Assembly (NCBI RefSeq): GCF_000382225.1
Contig: NZ_KB907814.1
Coordinates: 1-64,000, forward strand
Origin: Hymenobacter aerophilus DSM 13606
GTDB taxonomy: Bacteria; Bacteroidota; Bacteroidia; Cytophagales; Hymenobacteraceae
DNA length: 64,000 bases
Direction: 5' to 3'
Every line of letters begins with the position of its first letter. Position 1 is the stretch's first letter. The position numbers and the translations under genes were made by a program. The notes beneath the pieces were generated by a model. The model was not told the DNA's origin and did no database searches. It saw only the letters and a program-made list of their open reading frames with translations. This document shows positions 8,031 to 15,806 of this stretch, in pieces.

Positions 8031-9740
8031 TTATTTCCCGCCGCTGCTACCCATGTTGCGCTTGGCTTCGGGGCGGGTTTTGGCCTCCGTGGTGCCGGGG
8101 CGCAGCAAAGCGGTATAGCGGGGCTGGTCGTTGAGCACGTTCAGGGCCAGCAGAATGTTGGGGTCGTCGTCGAAGCTGGCCTCGATGCTGCCCTTCTGAA
8201 AGTAGTAGCGCGACACGATTTCCTGCTCCAGCAGCTCCCGGATTTCGGGCTTGAAGCGGGTCAGGTCGTTGGCCTTGTTGGTCGTAACCTTGCGGCGCGT
8301 AGCCTCCAGCTCCGTCTTCACGTCGTCGTAGTGCTTTTCGGCCTTGAGCTTCTTGGTGAGGCTGGTCAGGGCTTTCTCGGTGTCGGTTTCGTAGCTGATG
8401 TCCTTGCCCTTGAGGTAGTCAACGAACTGCTGGTAATCGGCGTCGGTGAGCTTGAACTGCCGGGCCGGCACAATAGTAGGGTGCTGGGCCCGGTAGCGGG
8501 TGGCGTAGTCGAAGAGGTAGCTTTTCTGGAGCAATACCCGGGTGATGTCGGCAATTTCGCGCTCCTGCACGGCCACATCGGGGGCCACGCCGCCGCCGTC
8601 GTACACGGCGCGGCCGGCCTGGGTTTTGAAGGCCGTGCGCAACGAGTCGGGCACTTTGCCCAGCGTGCCGTCGTCGGCGCGGTGGGTGTAGTCGATTTCC
8701 TGGATGCAGCGCCCGCTCGGGATGTAGTACTTGGCGGTCGTCACCTTCAGCTGCGAGTTGTAGCTCAGCGGCCGGGTGGCCTGCACGAGGCCCTTGCCAA
8801 ACGTCCGCTCGCCCACCAGCACGGCCCGGTCGTAGTCCTGCAACACGCCCGACACGATTTCCGAGGCCGACGCCGAGCGGTTGCTGGTGATGACGACCAT
8901 TGGAATCTGAGTGTCCAGCGGCACGTCGAGGGCCTTGTAGGTCTTGTTCCAGTCGGCCACCTTGCCCTTGGTGCTCACAATGTCGCGGCCTTTATCCACA
9001 AACAGGTTGGAGATATTCACGGCCTCATTGAGCAAACCGCCGGGGTTGTCACGGATGTCGAAAATCAGCTTTTTGGCGCCCTGCTCCTTGAGCTTGGTAA
9101 CGGCCAGCCGCACTTCCTTGCCCGCATCCACCGTGAAACCGCTCAGCTGGAAATAGCCAATTTCGGGCGTCAGCATGCCGTAGTAAGGCACATTGTCTAC
9201 CTGAATCTTGTCGCGGGTGATGTTGATTTCCACCGGCGCTTCCTGGCCGAAGCGGGTCACGAGCAGCTTCACCACCGAGTTGGCCTGGCCCTTGAGCAGC
9301 TTGCTCACGTCGCCGTTCGACTTCTTATCGACCAGCACGCCGTTGATGTTCAGGATTTCGTCGCCGGGCAGCAGGCCGGCTTTCTGGGCCGGGTAGCCCT
9401 CGTAGGCGGCCTGCACCACGGTTTTGCCGTTGCGCTTGCTCACCACCGCCCCAATGCCGCCGTACTGCCCGGTCGTCATCGTGCGGAAATCCTCAATGTC
9501 GTCCTCGGCGATGTAGTTGGTGTAGGGGTCGAGCGACTTGAGCATGGCGTCGATACCCGTTTTCACCAGCTTGGCCGGCGGCACCTCGTCCACATAATAC
9601 GTATTCACCTCCTTGAACAGGGTGGCGAAAATATCGAGGTTCTTGGCGATTTCGAAGTACCGCTCGTTATCGGCCGGCCGGAAGGATACGAGCACAACGG
9701 CCCCGCCCAAAACGGTAGCCGCCAGAAGAGATTTGCGCAT
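8031..9740 (-). CDS. S41 family C-terminal processing protease
   Basis: A 569-residue protease with an N-terminal signal or anchor (residues 1-20), a PDZ domain (about 88-175, with GYPAQKAGLLPGDEILNING) and an S41 catalytic domain. The nucleophile is Ser291 in NRSASASEI and the base is Lys316 in FGKG, spaced 25 residues as in CtpA/D1 protease. A C-terminal extension of about 200 residues, partly helical, is usual in Bacteroidota homologues. It acts in the periplasm on protein C-termini. It lies 75 bp downstream of rnpA on the same strand. Confidence 0.92.
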   Translation of the reverse strand: MRKSLLAATVLGGAVVLVSFRPADNERYFEIAKNLDIFATLFKEVNTYYVDEVPPAKLVKTGIDAMLKSLDPYTNYIAEDDIEDFRTMTTGQYGGIGAVVSKRNGKTVVQAAYEGYPAQKAGLLPGDEILNINGVLVDKKSNGDVSKLLKGQANSVVKLLVTRFGQEAPVEINITRDKIQVDNVPYYGMLTPEIGYFQLSGFTVDAGKEVRLAVTKLKEQGAKKLIFDIRDNPGGLLNEAVNISNLFVDKGRDIVSTKGKVADWNKTYKALDVPLDTQIPMVVITSNRSASASEIVSGVLQDYDRAVLVGERTFGKGLVQATRPLSYNSQLKVTTAKYYIPSGRCIQEIDYTHRADDGTLGKVPDSLRTAFKTQAGRAVYDGGGVAPDVAVQEREIADITRVLLQKSYLFDYATRYRAQHPTIVPARQFKLTDADYQQFVDYLKGKDISYETDTEKALTSLTKKLKAEKHYDDVKTELEATRRKVTTNKANDLTRFKPEIRELLEQEIVSRYYFQKGSIEASFDDDPNILLALNVLNDQPRYTALLRPGTTEAKTRPEAKRNMGSSGGK

Positions 9741-9815
9741 AGAAAGGGCTGAAAAGCAGCGTCGTGGCCCAACTGCAGCCGGAATTTCCGGCCCGCGGCG
9801 GGGCGCCTGGTTACG

Positions 9816-10274
9816 TTAGGAACCGCTGCCACCCGCAAGAGTTGCACCGGCTTCGGCGAGTAAACGCTCCAGCCCTGAATTTAGCTTTTTTTCGAGCAGC
9901 GCCAAGTCCTTTTTTTCCTTGCCGGTGTAAATAATGGCCAACTGCGCCACCCGGTGCCCACCCTCGGCCTCCACGAGCCGGTACTTGTTCAGCCGCCACG
10001 CCTCGCGCATCAGCCGCTTGAGGTAGTTACGGTCGACGGCCCGCTTGAAGTTGCGCTTGCTCACGCTCACCAGCACCTGCGGCGGGGCCAGGCTGGGTTC
10101 GGGCGCGGCCAGCCACACCAGCCGCAACGGGTACACGCCAAACGAAGCACCTTGCTTGAAAAGCTCGTCGATGAGCTTTTTGCGGCACAGGTGCTCGGCC
10201 TTCGGAAACGTGTGTTTCCTGGCTTTCAGCGGCGGGTTGCTGGCGGTCAGCTTGTTTTCGGAAGGAGTATCCAC
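9816..10274 (-). CDS. rnpA: ribonuclease P protein component
   Basis: A 152-residue basic protein. The RnpA signature KRNFKRAVDRNYLKRLMREA (central RNxxKRxxRE helix) is clear, and TFPKAEHLCRKKLIDELF is the usual N-terminal part. It assists RNase P RNA in tRNA 5' maturation. The N-terminal 20 residues ahead of TFPKAE are longer than in many homologues, so a later start is possible, but no other ATG lies close. rpmH lies just upstream on the same strand, as in most bacteria, with a palindromic repeat between them. Confidence 0.95.
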   Translation of the reverse strand: MDTPSENKLTASNPPLKARKHTFPKAEHLCRKKLIDELFKQGASFGVYPLRLVWLAAPEPSLAPPQVLVSVSKRNFKRAVDRNYLKRLMREAWRLNKYRLVEAEGGHRVAQLAIIYTGKEKKDLALLEKKLNSGLERLLAEAGATLAGGSGS

Positions 10275-10299
10275 GGATTGAGAACTTACCTAAATGCAG

Positions 10300-10390
10300 T
10301 GTAGCGCGAAGCTTCCGCCTTGCGTTTCGCTGCCGACTGCCTGGACGGGCAACCGTTCAACGAAACGCGAAGCGGAAGCTTCGCGCTACA
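10300..10390. repeat. TGTAG-CTACA palindromic element, copy 1
   Basis: Two 33-bp arms (10300-10332 and 10358-10390) that pair with three mismatches around a 25-base loop. The ends are TGTAGCGCGAAGC and GCTTCGCGCTACA. The loop ends in CCGTT next to CAACG, as in one orientation of the copies at 37626 and 38792. It sits between rpmH and rnpA. Confidence 0.8.
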
Positions 10391-10430
10391 ACCCAACGCA
10401 TCCGCAGGGCGGAAGAGTGGCAATCAAAAA

Positions 10431-10464
10431 AGCTAACGGCTATCAGCTACAAGCTAACAGCCAC
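10431..10464. repeat. AGCTAACAGCT-type repeat words
   Basis: A short stretch of the words AGCTAACGGCT, ATCAGCTACA and AGCTAACAGCC, related to the arms at 13724-13912, 18569-18750 and 27250-27287. It is single-armed here, next to the rpmH stop codon. Confidence 0.5.
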
Positions 10465-10468
10465 TATA

Positions 10469-10627
10469 CTAGCGCTTGTGGCGGCCTTCGTCAGATACGG
10501 TCAGGCGCTTGCGGCCTTTGGCGCGGCGGCGGGCAATTACGTTGCGGCCGTTGGCGGTTTCCATGCGCGAGCGGAACCCGTGCTTGTTGCGGCGCTTGCG
10601 CTGCGAGGGCTGAAAAGTACGTTTCAT
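10469..10627 (-). CDS. rpmH: 50S ribosomal protein L34
   Basis: A 52-residue very basic protein translated from the minus strand: it opens [20 protein letters not shown] and ends with SDEGRHKR. The opening and the central [20 protein letters not shown] give the full L34 signature. It is the first gene of the rpmH-rnpA group and has an excellent promoter at 10666-10696. Confidence 0.97.
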   Translation of the reverse strand: MKRTFQPSQRKRRNKHGFRSRMETANGRNVIARRRAKGRKRLTVSDEGRHKR

Positions 10628-10665
10628 GGTATTGGTGAGTGACTCTCGATTACAACTAGGGCGGG

Positions 10666-10696
10666 CAAAGGTAGGGGGTTGATTTTAAAAAGGCAA
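10666..10696 (-). promoter_or_regulatory. rpmH promoter
   Basis: On the minus strand TTG (10694-10696), a 20-base spacer and TACCTTTG (10666-10673), an exact Bacteroidota promoter. The predicted leader is about 35 nt. Confidence 0.85.
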
Positions 10697-10715
10697 GTAC
10701 CCGCCCGGAAACTAT

Positions 10716-10781
10716 TGTCATCCTGAGCGCAGCGAAGGACCTATACAGAAGGTATAGGTCCTTCGCAAGCTCAGGATGACA
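10716..10781. repeat. TCATCCTGAGC palindromic element, copy 1 (short)
   Basis: TGTCATCCTGAGCGCAGCG and onward pairs with its inverted copy ending CTCAGGATGACA. The total length is 66 bp, with inner stem GACCTATAC/GGTATAGGTC. It lies between two divergent genes, so it cannot be their terminator. Confidence 0.8.
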
Positions 10782-10813
10782 GGCGGTTCGGTTCCAAAAC
10801 AACCGCCCACCCG

Positions 10814-10821
10814 TACCTTCG
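10814..10821 (+). promoter_or_regulatory. possible -7 element of the M61 peptidase gene
   Basis: TACCTTCG, one base from TAnnTTTG, 24 bases before the start codon. The same variant occurs upstream of uvrA. No clear -33 TTG is seen. Confidence 0.45.
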
Positions 10822-10845
10822 TTTAGCCTTTCCAAAGCCCTACTG

Positions 10846-12579
10846 ATGATTCATTACCACGTTTCCTTCGATAACCCGCTCACCGCCTACCTGCAGGTGC
10901 AAATGACGTTTGAAGTGCCCGCCGAGGCCACCGAGCCGCTGGAGCTGCAGCTGCCGGCGTGGCGGCCGGGGCGCTACGAGCTCCAGAACTTCGCCCAGAA
11001 GCTGCAGCGCGTGGTGCTGGAAGACGCCGCCTCGGGCGAGGCGCTGAGCAGCCGCAAAATCACCAAGGACCGTTGGCAGCTGAGCGGCGCGGCGGGCCGC
11101 ATGGTGCGGGTGCGCTACAACTTCTACGCCCACCAGATGGACGCCGGCGGCTCCTGGCTCGACGAAAGTCAGCTCTACCTCAACCCCGTGCAGGCTTTCA
11201 TGTACATCGAAGGTCGCCAGAACGAAGCCTGCCAGTTGCTGCTCGACATCCCGGAGGACTGGCAGATTGCCTGCGGGCTGCCCCAGCGCGGCCCCCGGCT
11301 GCTGGAGGCCCAAAGCTTCGACCACCTCGCCGATTCGCCCCTGATTGCCAGCCCCACGCTGCAGTACCGCAACTACGAGGTGCAGGGCATCCCGTTTTAT
11401 ATCTGGATTCAGGGCGAGTGCGCCCCCGACTGGACCCGACTGGTGCGCGACTTCCGGGCCTTTAGTGAGGAGCAGCTGCAGCTGTTCGGCGGCTTTCCGG
11501 CCCAGGATTTCCACTTTCTCAACGAGATTCTGCCCTTCGCCCACTACCACGGCGTGGAGCACCTGAACTCGACGGTGATTACGCTGGGGCCGGGCGAGCT
11601 GCTGATGACCGACGGGCTGTACAAGGAGTTGCTGGGCGTGAGCTGCCACGAGCTATTTCACGTCTGGAACATCAAAAGCATCCGCCCCATCGAGCTGCAA
11701 CCCTACGATTTCAGCCGCGAAAACTACTTCCGCACCTGCTTCGTGGCCGAGGGCCTCACCACGTATTACGGCGACTACCTGCTGGCCCGCGCCGGCGTGT
11801 TTTCGGCCGAGCAATATTTCCAGGAGCTGAACGGCGTGCTGCGCAAGCACTACGACGACTACGGCCGCTACCACCTCTCGGTGGCCGACGCCAGCATGGA
11901 CCTCTGGCTCGACGGCTACAAGCCCGGCGCGCCCGACCGCAAGGTGTCGGTGTACCACAAGGGCGCGCTGGCGGCTTTGCTGCTCGATTTGACGCTGCGC
12001 CAGCTTTCGGGCCACCAGAAAAGCCTCGATGATGTGCTGCGTCAGCTCTGGACCGAGTTCGGGCAGACCGGCACGGGCTACACTGAGGCGGATTACCAGC
12101 GCGTGGTGAGCGAAGTGGCCGGGCGCAGCATGCAGGCCTATTTCGACAAGTTCATTTACGGCACCGCGCCGCTCGAAGAGCCACTGAACCGGGTGCTGGG
12201 CTTTGTGGGCTGCCGGCTGCTGACCACCGAAAACGCCTCGGCTGCCGAGGGCACTTACGGTTTCCGCGCCGTGCTGCGCGAGGGCCGCACCGAAGTCACC
12301 AATATTCTGCCCGATGCCCCCGCCGCCCTGGCCCTGAGCGTAGACGATGAAATCGTGGCCGTGAATGGCCGCCGCGTGGCCCAGAACCTGCAAACCCTGC
12401 TCGCCGACGGCGCCGACCGCCACGAGCTGACGGTGTTCCGCCAGAACCGGCTGCTGACAGTGGAAGTGCAGGCCGACCCAGCCCACCGCTTCTGGCAGAA
12501 GTTCATGGTGGAGAAGCTCACCACCGCCACGCCCGAGCAGCAGGCCAGCTTCCGGCAGTGGCTCAAGCAGGATTTCTAG
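10846..12579 (+). CDS. M61 family metallopeptidase with PDZ domain
   Basis: A 577-residue protein of the M61 (glycyl aminopeptidase-like) family. The N-terminal half is the beta-rich M61 domain. The zinc site is H268-E-L-F-H272 in SCHELFHVWNIKSIRP, with the following EGLTTYYGDYLL supplying the third ligand. A PDZ domain lies at about 465-560 (ILPDAPAALALSVDDEIVAV). No signal peptide is visible, so the enzyme is probably cytoplasmic. The likely role is removal of N-terminal residues, especially Gly or Ala, from peptides; this is inferred from the family. It stands alone on the plus strand. Confidence 0.93.
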   Translation: MIHYHVSFDNPLTAYLQVQMTFEVPAEATEPLELQLPAWRPGRYELQNFAQKLQRVVLEDAASGEALSSRKITKDRWQLSGAAGRMVRVRYNFYAHQMDAGGSWLDESQLYLNPVQAFMYIEGRQNEACQLLLDIPEDWQIACGLPQRGPRLLEAQSFDHLADSPLIASPTLQYRNYEVQGIPFYIWIQGECAPDWTRLVRDFRAFSEEQLQLFGGFPAQDFHFLNEILPFAHYHGVEHLNSTVITLGPGELLMTDGLYKELLGVSCHELFHVWNIKSIRPIELQPYDFSRENYFRTCFVAEGLTTYYGDYLLARAGVFSAEQYFQELNGVLRKHYDDYGRYHLSVADASMDLWLDGYKPGAPDRKVSVYHKGALAALLLDLTLRQLSGHQKSLDDVLRQLWTEFGQTGTGYTEADYQRVVSEVAGRSMQAYFDKFIYGTAPLEEPLNRVLGFVGCRLLTTENASAAEGTYGFRAVLREGRTEVTNILPDAPAALALSVDDEIVAVNGRRVAQNLQTLLADGADRHELTVFRQNRLLTVEVQADPAHRFWQKFMVEKLTTATPEQQASFRQWLKQDF

Positions 12580-12911
12580 CCGCCTGCCAACTTCCCATAA
12601 AGCACCGTATCGGTTTTCACCGGCCGGAAAGCCGGCGCCGGCCGGCTGGTTGCCCTGCGGCGGCTGCCGGCTGGGGCAGCGCTGAGAATGTTGGGCTTAT
12701 CCTCATCATTTCCGGCTGCCCTATGCCCAACGAGCGGGCGGTTTTGGTACCTTTGCCGAACGGAATATGCCAGCTTGGCAAAATTTCGTTTCGTTCCTGT
12801 GGCCCTGGTCCACGCGCCGCCATTTAGGCACTTAGCCGCTTGTTTTCGTCCCTCCGCTTTTTGTCCGCCCGACACCGCCGCGCCTTCCGACTCACTTCGA
12901 CCCTGCCCGTC
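12580..12911. other. intergenic stretch with a hairpin and a promoter
   Basis: After the M61 stop there is a GC hairpin near 12619-12650 (CCGGCCGG and GCCGGCGCCGGCCGG) without a T run. A -7 element TACCTTTG follows at 12748-12755, leaving a leader of about 150 nt for the lipoprotein at 12912. No convincing gene was seen. Confidence 0.5.
12748..12755 (+). promoter_or_regulatory. -7 element upstream of the lipoprotein gene
   Basis: TACCTTTG preceded by GGTTTTGG, with no TTG at the normal -33 distance. It is 157 bp from the chosen start codon. Confidence 0.5.
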
Positions 12912-13721
12912 ATGTTCCGGTTTCGTACCGCGGCCGCCGCCCTGCCCCTGGCGCTGGCATTGCCGGCCTGTTCGCTCAGGATGCAGCCGGCCGAGAAGCC
13001 CCGGCCCAACATTCCGGTGCTGGCCCTGCCGGCCCCCGAGCCGCCCCGCATCTACAAGCTGGAGCGGCTCGATACGCTGGTGCAGCTGTCGGGGCGGGTG
13101 CTGCACATTTACCCGGCGGCTAGGCCCACCTACGAGCAACTGCACAGCCCTGCCTGGGTGGTAGCCAAGCCGGCATCGGCCGAGGAAGAAGAGGATTCGT
13201 TTCTGGACTTCACGGTAGAAGAGCGGCGGCGGCTCGCCCAGGCCGGTCCGCGCGTGGTTCGCACCGGCCGCACCTTGCAGCTGCGGCCCAGCAAAACGGC
13301 CGCCATCCGGCTCGTCAACAACCCCGCCGACAACGAAAACCACGTTGCCTACGAGTACGTGGCCACACTGCCCGAAATCCGGCAATGGCTGCTGTCGGTG
13401 CACCTGTACGAGGGCGGCTATTACCTGCTCGTCGACCAGCGCACCGGCCGCCGCACCCAGCTGATGGCTGCACCCGTTATTGCTCCCGACGGCCGCCATT
13501 TCGTGTGCGGCAACTCCGATGTGCTGGCCCGCTTCGAGCCCAGCGGCCTGCAGCTCTGGAGCCTCGATGAAGCCGCCCCGCGCCTGCTCTGGGAGCGGCA
13601 AACCGACTGGGGCTGCACCCAGCCCCGCTGGCTCGACAACCGCACCATCCTCTTCGAGCAGGACTTCTTCGACAAAGGCGACGTAGATACGCGGGTCGTG
13701 CGGCTGCAGGTAGTGCCCTAG
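12912..13721 (+). CDS. lipoprotein of unknown function
   Basis: A 269-residue protein with a lipoprotein signal MFRFRTAAAALPLALALPAC (Cys20), which fixes the start at 12912 rather than at the earlier in-frame ATG at 12840. The mature region has an acidic patch (EEEED near residue 94) and a C-terminal half rich in short beta-strands (GGYYLLVDQRTGRRTQLM, LQLWSLDEAAPRLLWERQ), resembling a partial beta-propeller. I do not recognise the family. It faces the periplasm or cell surface. Its stop is followed by the nested palindrome at 13724-13912. Confidence 0.7.
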   Translation: MFRFRTAAAALPLALALPACSLRMQPAEKPRPNIPVLALPAPEPPRIYKLERLDTLVQLSGRVLHIYPAARPTYEQLHSPAWVVAKPASAEEEEDSFLDFTVEERRRLAQAGPRVVRTGRTLQLRPSKTAAIRLVNNPADNENHVAYEYVATLPEIRQWLLSVHLYEGGYYLLVDQRTGRRTQLMAAPVIAPDGRHFVCGNSDVLARFEPSGLQLWSLDEAAPRLLWERQTDWGCTQPRWLDNRTILFEQDFFDKGDVDTRVVRLQVVP

Positions 13722-13723
13722 CG

Positions 13724-13912
13724 GTTAGCTGCAAGCCACAAGCTGCAGGCTACAAGCTTAACGGCCTGTCATCCTGAGCAAAGCGAAGGACCTTACCTAT
13801 CTTGAACGACCATCGTAACAACGGCTTGTTCAGGCGTGATAAGGTCCTTCGCTTTGCTCAGGATGACAGGCCGTAGAGCTTGCAGCTTGTAGCTTGTGGC
13901 TTGCAGCTTAAA
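13724..13912. repeat. nested palindrome joining two repeat families
   Basis: The core is a perfect 35-bp inverted repeat, 13761-13795 with 13840-13874, built on CTGTCATCCTGAGCAAAGCG. Outside it, the flanks (about 13724-13760 and 13875-13912) also form an inverted repeat of AGCTGCAAGCCACAAGCT words. The whole space between two convergent genes is thus one long hairpin with arms of about 70 bp and a 44-base loop. Confidence 0.85.
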
Positions 13913-13914
13913 AA

Positions 13915-14220
13915 CTAGTGGTCCTGGCTGTTGTCGCTGTTTTTGCCGGCTTTGGCGTTGCCATCGACGGAGGCGGGCTTGTTGTTCTGGGGGTTGCTGC
14001 GGGGCTTGTTGTAGGGCGCCTGCGTGGTGTCGTTGAGGTTGCCGCCGGCCGTGTTGCCCTTGGTGGGGTTGCCATCCTGGGTGACGGAGTTGCGGCTGGG
14101 GTTCTGGATAACCGAGTTGTTGCTGTCGGTGTTGGCCGGATGCACGTTTTCGGCGCCGCCGTCGGGGTTTTGCAGGTTCGGTACCTCGGGGTTCTCTTTA
14201 TATTGCGTGTCCTTGCTCAT
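13915..14220 (-). CDS. small Asn/Pro/Lys-rich hydrophilic protein
   Basis: A 101-residue protein starting at 14220 (MSKDTQYKENPEVPNLQNPD). It is made almost only of polar residues, Gly and Pro, with no hydrophobic core, signal or membrane segment, so it is probably intrinsically disordered. I do not recognise a family. A longer in-frame reading reaches back to 14367, but it would run through the terminator of the upstream gene. It is a single-gene unit convergent with the lipoprotein at 12912. Real coding status is likely but not certain. Confidence 0.55.
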   Translation of the reverse strand: MSKDTQYKENPEVPNLQNPDGGAENVHPANTDSNNSVIQNPSRNSVTQDGNPTKGNTAGGNLNDTTQAPYNKPRSNPQNNKPASVDGNAKAGKNSDNSQDH

Positions 14221-14315
14221 GACGATGGCGTTTAGAATGGAAGAATAGATACTGTTCCATTTTACCCCGTCGCGCCGCCAAAGGTTGTATTGGGCCCGCG
14301 GAAGATTCCGGCCAT

Positions 14316-14360
14316 AAAAAAGCGCTGCCCCGACCAAACTTGGCCGGGGCAGCGCTTTTT
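14316..14360. terminator. bidirectional intrinsic terminator after the PfkB kinase gene
   Basis: AGCGCTGCCCCG pairs with CGGGGCAGCGCT, with A6 and T5 flanks giving T runs in both directions. It lies 34 bp downstream of the kinase stop. Confidence 0.88.
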
Positions 14361-14393
14361 CTGTCAACTCTCCTCCAGCTAACAGCTCAAAAT

Positions 14394-15341
14394 CTATACC
14401 TGGGCCACTACGGCGGCGGGCTGCACGGCCACGAGCTCGGCGAATAGCTGCTCGCGGGCCTCAATTTCTTCCTGGCTCAGGTTGAGCAGGCGCTCAGTGC
14501 CGAACTTCTCCACGCAGAACGAAGCCATGGCCGAGCCGTGCACCACGGCGCGCTTCATGTTTTCGAAGCTGATGTCGTCGGTGGCGGCCAGGTGGCCGAT
14601 GAAACCGCCCGCGAAAGTGTCGCCAGCGCCCGTCGGGTCGAATACTTCTTCCAGCGGCAGGGCCGGGGCGTAGAACACGTGGTTGGTGTTGCCCTTGCGG
14701 TGGAACAGCAGCGCGCCGTGCTCGCCCTTCTTGATGATGAGGTACTTCGGGCCCAGCTCCATAATCACGTTGGCAGCCTTCACCAGCGAGTGCTCGCCCG
14801 ACAGCTGCCGCGCTTCCTCGTCGTTGATGCTAAGCACATCAACCATCTCAATCGTCGATTTCAGCTCATCTAGGGCAATGTCCATCCAGAAATTCATCGT
14901 GTCCATCACGATGAGCTTGGGGCGGTTGACGAGGCGCTGAATGACGAGGCGCTGCACCTGGGGCGAGAGGTTGCCCAGCATGAGGTACTTGCAGTCCTGG
15001 TACGAATCGGGCAGGACGGGGTCGAAGTTTTCCAGCACGTTGAGCTCGGTGGCCAGCGTTTCGCGCGAGTTCAGGTCGTTGGAGTACTTGCCCGACCAGA
15101 AGAACGACTTCTCGCCCTCCTTGATCTGCAGGCCTTCGGTATCGACACCGTGCTCCTGAAGCAGCAGGATATCCGACTGCGGGAAGTCGTCGCCGACCAC
15201 GGCCACAATCTTCACCGGTTTCACCGAATACGAGGCCGACAGGCCGATGTAGGTAGCCGCGCCACCCACAATTTTGTCGGTTTTGCCGAAAGGGGTTTCC
15301 AGGGCGTCGAAGGCCACCGTGCCGATAATTACCAGACTCAT
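14394..15341 (-). CDS. PfkB/ribokinase-family sugar or nucleoside kinase
   Basis: A 315-residue cytoplasmic kinase. The start at 15341 (MSLVIIGTVAFD) is the usual first strand of the family. The substrate-binding GGAATYIGLSAS segment (26-37) and the C-terminal signature D235PTGAGD241 with catalytic Asp241 are present. Sequence features (TVAFDALETPFGK, MDTMNFWMD) resemble the PfkB proteins annotated as adenosine or sugar kinases in Bacteroidota. The exact substrate cannot be read. It is flanked by a strong terminator and has its own start region next to tRNA-His. Confidence 0.88.
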   Translation of the reverse strand: MSLVIIGTVAFDALETPFGKTDKIVGGAATYIGLSASYSVKPVKIVAVVGDDFPQSDILLLQEHGVDTEGLQIKEGEKSFFWSGKYSNDLNSRETLATELNVLENFDPVLPDSYQDCKYLMLGNLSPQVQRLVIQRLVNRPKLIVMDTMNFWMDIALDELKSTIEMVDVLSINDEEARQLSGEHSLVKAANVIMELGPKYLIIKKGEHGALLFHRKGNTNHVFYAPALPLEEVFDPTGAGDTFAGGFIGHLAATDDISFENMKRAVVHGSAMASFCVEKFGTERLLNLSQEEIEAREQLFAELVAVQPAAVVAQV

Positions 15342-15460
15342 AGAGCAAAAGAGGAAAAAGGGTTCATACTTCGAAGTTAACTGGCAGGCCAACAGCCAAC
15401 GGGCCGGAATTGTGCCCGCCGACGGCCGCACAAGCCCGGATCGGACCCGAACCTGCAAAG

Positions 15461-15496
15461 AAAAAAGGCCTCTACCAAAGCGGAGAGGCCTTTTTT
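15461..15496. terminator. terminator after tRNA-His
   Basis: AAAAAAGGCCTCT pairs with AGAGGCCTTTTTT around a 10-base loop. It lies directly beyond the tRNA 3' end on the minus strand. Confidence 0.85.
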
Positions 15497-15503
15497 CAGA
15501 ATG

Positions 15504-15578
<75 letters not shown>

Positions 15579-15597
15579 GTGTTGGGTGTTGATGCCA

Positions 15598-15627
15598 CAA
15601 AAGTAGCGCCCCGCGCCGGATTGTCAA
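15598..15627 (-). promoter_or_regulatory. tRNA-His promoter
   Basis: On the minus strand TTG (15625-15627), a 19-base spacer and TACTTTTG (15598-15605), ending about 20 bp before the tRNA 5' end. Confidence 0.85.
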
Positions 15628-15664
15628 AAGTTTCGCCTATTTTTTTTGTGATTTGGCTCCGTGC

Positions 15665-15755
15665 CTGTCATCCTGAGCGGAGCGAAGGACCTATACAGAG
15701 GCTAACTTCAAACAATAGCTTCTGTATCGGTCCTTCGCTCCGCTCAGGATGACAG
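15665..15755. repeat. TCATCCTGAGC palindromic element, copy 3
   Basis: CTGTCATCCTGAGCGGAGCG and onward pairs with its inverted copy, with arms of about 35 bp. The loop GGCTAACTTCAAACAATAG is similar, in inverted orientation, to the loop of the copy at 32657. It lies between the divergent tRNA-His and DEAD-box genes. Confidence 0.85.
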
Positions 15756-15780
15756 ACGGGGCCCAGCCCTGCCAAAGCCG

Positions 15781-15788
15781 TACCTTTG
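15781..15788 (+). promoter_or_regulatory. -7 element of the DEAD-box helicase gene
   Basis: TACCTTTG, 18 bases before the ATG. The TTG inside it could be misread as a start codon. There is no TTG at -33. Confidence 0.6.
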
Positions 15789-15806
15789 CCGCTTACACCC
15801 CGCACC

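Noticed and set aside
10716-10781. The TCATCCTGAGC hairpin as an intrinsic terminator.
   Set aside because: It lies between divergent genes and has no T run; copies occur in all gene orientations.
15786-15806. A TTG start codon for the DEAD-box helicase 21 bases before the ATG.
   Set aside because: The TTG is part of the -7 element TACCTTTG, so it would lie upstream of the transcript start.
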